Origin: an uncultured Planctomycetia bacterium
GTDB taxonomy: Bacteria > Planctomycetota > Phycisphaerae > Phycisphaerales > SM1A02
DNA: 64,000 nt
Direction: 5' to 3'
Assembly (NCBI GenBank): GCA_937871505.1
Contig: CALMPF010000020.1
Location: 57,151 to 121,150, forward strand
This document shows positions 61,960 to 64,000 of the stretch, one piece after another (within the stretch, counting starts at the first letter, position 1; every line of letters starts with the position of its first letter). The notes under the pieces are model-generated. The model had not been told where the DNA came from. It searched no databases and saw nothing but the letters and a program-made list of their open reading frames with translations. The translations under genes and the position numbers were made by a program.

Positions 61960-63000
61960 TCAGTCGCCCGCGACTCCGGCGGAGGGGCGGTGCGAGGTTC
62001 GGGAGGGCTCCGCGCCGTCGAGACCGTCCCCTCTCGCGCGCCCGCGGCCGGGACCGCGCCGCAGCGCCGCCTCGACGAGCATCGCGCAGAGCTGCGGCAT
62101 CGCGATGCCGGCGTGCTGCGCCGCCATCGGGACCAGCGAGTGTCCGGTGAATCCGGGCATCGTGTTGACCTCGAGCAGCCAAGGGCCCTCCGCGTCGAGC
62201 ATGAAGTCGACGCGGGCGAGATCGCGGCAGCCGAGCCGCTGATACACCGCGAGCGCGAGGCCCTCGATGCGCTCGCGGAGGCCGGGAGCCAGCTCCGGCG
62301 CGACGAGATAGGTCGTGTCATCGCGGAGGTACTTCGCGTCGTAGTCGTAGAGGCCGCTCGCGGCGCGGATCTCGATCAGCGGCATCGAGCTCCCGTGGAC
62401 GACCGGGGCCGTGATCTCGCGGCCCTCGACGTAGCGCTCGGCGAGCAGCCGCGGCCTCCGTCCCTCGAGCTCGCGCCGCGCCGTCGCCACCTCCTCGGCC
62501 GTGCGGCAGATGCGCAGGTCGACGCTGGATCCGTCGTCGACGGGCTTGATGACCAGGGGCGGCGCAAGGTCGCAGGGAGCGCCGGGCGAGAGCTCCCGCG
62601 CCGCCGGCGTGGGAATGCCGGCACCCGAAGCGAGCAGCTTGGTCGCGCACTTGTCCATCGCCAGCCGCGCGGCGCGGGGGCCGGAGCCGACGTACGGAAT
62701 TCCCGTCGCCTCGAGGATCTCCTGGAGCGGCCCCCCCTCGCCCCAGGGGCCGTGCAGCACCGGGAAGACGACGCTCGGCTCGCGCTCGAGCAGCGAGGCG
62801 GCGTCGATCAGGTCGATCTCGAGCGCGTCGACCTCCCACGCGCCGAGATCGCGAAGCGCCGCGGCGACGGCCCTGCCGCTCTCGATGGAGACCGGTCGCT
62901 CGGCGTCGGGACCGCCGAAGAGGACAAGGACGCGCAGCGGGGGCACGGGGGAGTATCGGCCAGCGCGGCGCCGTTTCGAGAAAGTGGGGCGGTCGGTCAC
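61960..63000 (-). CDS. ddl: D-alanine-D-alanine ligase
   Basis: 346 residues. ATP-grasp enzyme making D-Ala-D-Ala for peptidoglycan. Starts with GTG at 63000 overlapping the murB stop (GTGA), so coupled. Signature blocks: LFGGPDAERPVSIESG, HGPWGEGGPLQEILEATGIPYVGSG, KPVDDGSSVDL, and LARVDFMLDAEGPWLLEVNTMPGFTGHSL with metal ligands. The tail of 35 residues is Arg/Gly-rich. Note that HGPWGEGG replaces the usual HG..GEDG. Next downstream is the ftsQ-like gene, 112 bases away. Confidence 0.95.
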   Translation of the reverse strand: MTDRPTFSKRRRAGRYSPVPPLRVLVLFGGPDAERPVSIESGRAVAAALRDLGAWEVDALEIDLIDAASLLEREPSVVFPVLHGPWGEGGPLQEILEATGIPYVGSGPRAARLAMDKCATKLLASGAGIPTPAARELSPGAPCDLAPPLVIKPVDDGSSVDLRICRTAEEVATARRELEGRRPRLLAERYVEGREITAPVVHGSSMPLIEIRAASGLYDYDAKYLRDDTTYLVAPELAPGLRERIEGLALAVYQRLGCRDLARVDFMLDAEGPWLLEVNTMPGFTGHSLVPMAAQHAGIAMPQLCAMLVEAALRRGPGRGRARGDGLDGAEPSRTSHRPSAGVAGD

Positions 63001-63935
63001 GGCTCGCCGCGTCGCCAGATGGAGATCTCGGGCTCAAGCTCGTACCCGGAGTGCTCGAGCACCGTCTGCTGCATGATCTCGAGGAGCTTGCGCACATCGT
63101 CGCTGCGGGTCCCCGGGCGGACGGTGATGAAGTTCGCGTGGCGCGCGCTGACGGTGGCCCCTCCGACGGAGCGTCCCTTGAGCCCGGCCTCGTCGAGCAG
63201 GCGCCCGGCCGGGACGCGCCGCTCCGTCACCGGGTCGATCGGATTGCGGAACGTGCAGCCGGCGGAGTGCTCCGCCAGCGGCTGCGTGCTCTTCTTGTAC
63301 GAGAAGATCTCCTTCAGGCGACCGCGCAGCGCGACCGGGTCGGTCTCGGTGAGCGAGAACGCCGCCCAGAGGACGACCGGATCGGGGATGTTGGTCCGGC
63401 GATACTCGAAGCGAAGCTCGCTGCGCGGATAGACGACCAGCTCCCCCGAGCGCGAGAGACAGCCGACGCTGTGGACGCTCTCGCCGACCGCCCCGTAGGC
63501 GCCCCCGGCGTTCATCGTGATCGCTCCGCCGATGGTCGCGGGAATGCCCGCCATCTGCACCAGCCCGTCGAGGCCGCGGCGGACGGTGTCCATCAGGACG
63601 CGGGCCATGTCCGCCCCCGCGCCCGCCCGCATGGTCTCCAGCGCCCCGCGGGCGTTGTAGCGGATCGATGTGAACTCGGGCTGGTCGAGCCTCACCACGA
63701 CGCCATCGACCCCCTCGTCGGCGACCAGGAGATTGGCCCCCGCCCCGAGGATGCGCAGCGGCGTCTCCGTCCGGGCGCAGCGCCGCGCCAGCGCTTGCAG
63801 CGCGTCCAGCGTCCGCGGCCTGATGAGCAGATCGGCCCTCCCTCCGATGCCGTACCAGGTCATCTGCCCGATCGGCGCATCGGGCTCCGCGATCACGTCA
63901 AGATCGGCGAAGAGGCTCGAGGTCGTCGGGGGCAT
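62997..63935 (-). CDS. murB: UDP-N-acetylenolpyruvoylglucosamine reductase
   Basis: 312 residues from ATG 63935. FAD enzyme reducing UDP-GlcNAc-enolpyruvate to UDP-MurNAc. Motifs: TWYGIGGRADLL, LGAGANLLVADEGVDGVVVRL, GIPATIGGAITMNAGGAYG, FEYRRTNIP, and type I-like SAGCTFRNP with the catalytic Ser, then GLKGRSVGGATVSARHANFI. The C-terminal catalytic Glu would be in LEPEISIW. TAGAGT box seven bases before the ATG, so leaderless, and the first gene of murB-ddl(-ftsQ). Confidence 0.96.
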   Translation of the reverse strand: MPPTTSSLFADLDVIAEPDAPIGQMTWYGIGGRADLLIRPRTLDALQALARRCARTETPLRILGAGANLLVADEGVDGVVVRLDQPEFTSIRYNARGALETMRAGAGADMARVLMDTVRRGLDGLVQMAGIPATIGGAITMNAGGAYGAVGESVHSVGCLSRSGELVVYPRSELRFEYRRTNIPDPVVLWAAFSLTETDPVALRGRLKEIFSYKKSTQPLAEHSAGCTFRNPIDPVTERRVPAGRLLDEAGLKGRSVGGATVSARHANFITVRPGTRSDDVRKLLEIMQQTVLEHSGYELEPEISIWRRGEP

Positions 63936-63942
63936 CGGGATG

Positions 63943-63948
63943 ACTCTA
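63943..63948 (-). promoter_or_regulatory. -10 box TAGAGT, leaderless murB
   Basis: Seven bases before ATG 63935. Supports 63935 over the upstream in-frame ATG at 63983. If transcription starts here, murB is the first gene of its unit within the window. Confidence 0.45.
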
Positions 63949-64000
63949 GGTTCTGTCTGAAAACCCCTCCCGGAGCCGATCATGGAGGATCGGCACGGAG

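Noticed and set aside
62945..62956. GATACT near a GTG as a leaderless start for ddl
   Set aside because: The GTG at 63000 overlapping the murB stop is a better start and keeps the genes coupled.

Overview
This 64 kb window is chromosomal DNA of a very GC-rich bacterium. The best guess is Planctomycetota, possibly Phycisphaerae. That placement is inference, resting on gene content and style rather than any marker rRNA: a subtilase with repeated Cys-rich modules, a Ser/Thr kinase fused to an ATPase and TPRs, many large exported proteins of unknown function, and very high GC. I see no tRNA, rRNA, CRISPR array, prophage, transposase gene or replication origin.

Layout. 1-2214: two coupled genes of unknown function, the first cut by the window edge. 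2215-5029: a single-domain response regulator and two orphan genes. 5030-8038: a kinase-ATPase-TPR signalling protein. 8258-11375: an XRE-TPR gene and a 65-residue gene lying between two direct copies of a 180 bp inverted-repeat element. 11929-14782: small membrane protein, serS, nadK. 15098-20756: subtilase, purD, ald. 20985-23737: exported protein and trxB. 24061-27406: dicarboxylate symporter and aspS. 27583-31053: ECF sigma/anti-sigma pair, an unknown gene, low-MW phosphatase and rpiB. 31402-40056: a central-carbon run on one strand (leucyl aminopeptidase, pdhA, pdhB, pgi, gnd, pdhC). 40332-44258: exported EEP-family protein, trpB, pssA. 44435-51531: lipoprotein, LOG-family protein, giant AsmA-like protein. 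51557-57567: membrane protein, SDR, TPR lipoprotein, valS. 57852-60776: cls, greA, membrane protein. 60909-63935: ftsQ-like, ddl, murB, a piece of a dcw cluster transcribed murB-ddl-ftsQ.

Three patterns run across the window. First, at 13 starts a TANNNT hexamer lies 6-10 bases before the start codon with no Shine-Dalgarno, the geometry expected of leaderless mRNAs; genes with longer leaders more often show a clear Shine-Dalgarno. Second, short tandem arrays (units 10-27 bp) sit at or just past gene ends, and in aspS and serS they contain the stop codon. Third, a 180 bp dispersed element with terminal inverted repeats occurs at least twice intact and once diverged.

Functionally the window is mostly housekeeping: translation (SerRS, AspRS, ValRS, GreA), pyruvate oxidation and hexose phosphate metabolism (PDH E1/E2, Pgi, Gnd, RpiB), cofactor, nucleotide and amino-acid synthesis (NadK, PurD, TrpB, Ald), phospholipid and peptidoglycan synthesis (PssA, Cls, MurB, Ddl, FtsQ) and redox (TrxB). 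The novelty is in regulation, repeats and unassigned envelope or signalling proteins rather than in a recognisable defence island.
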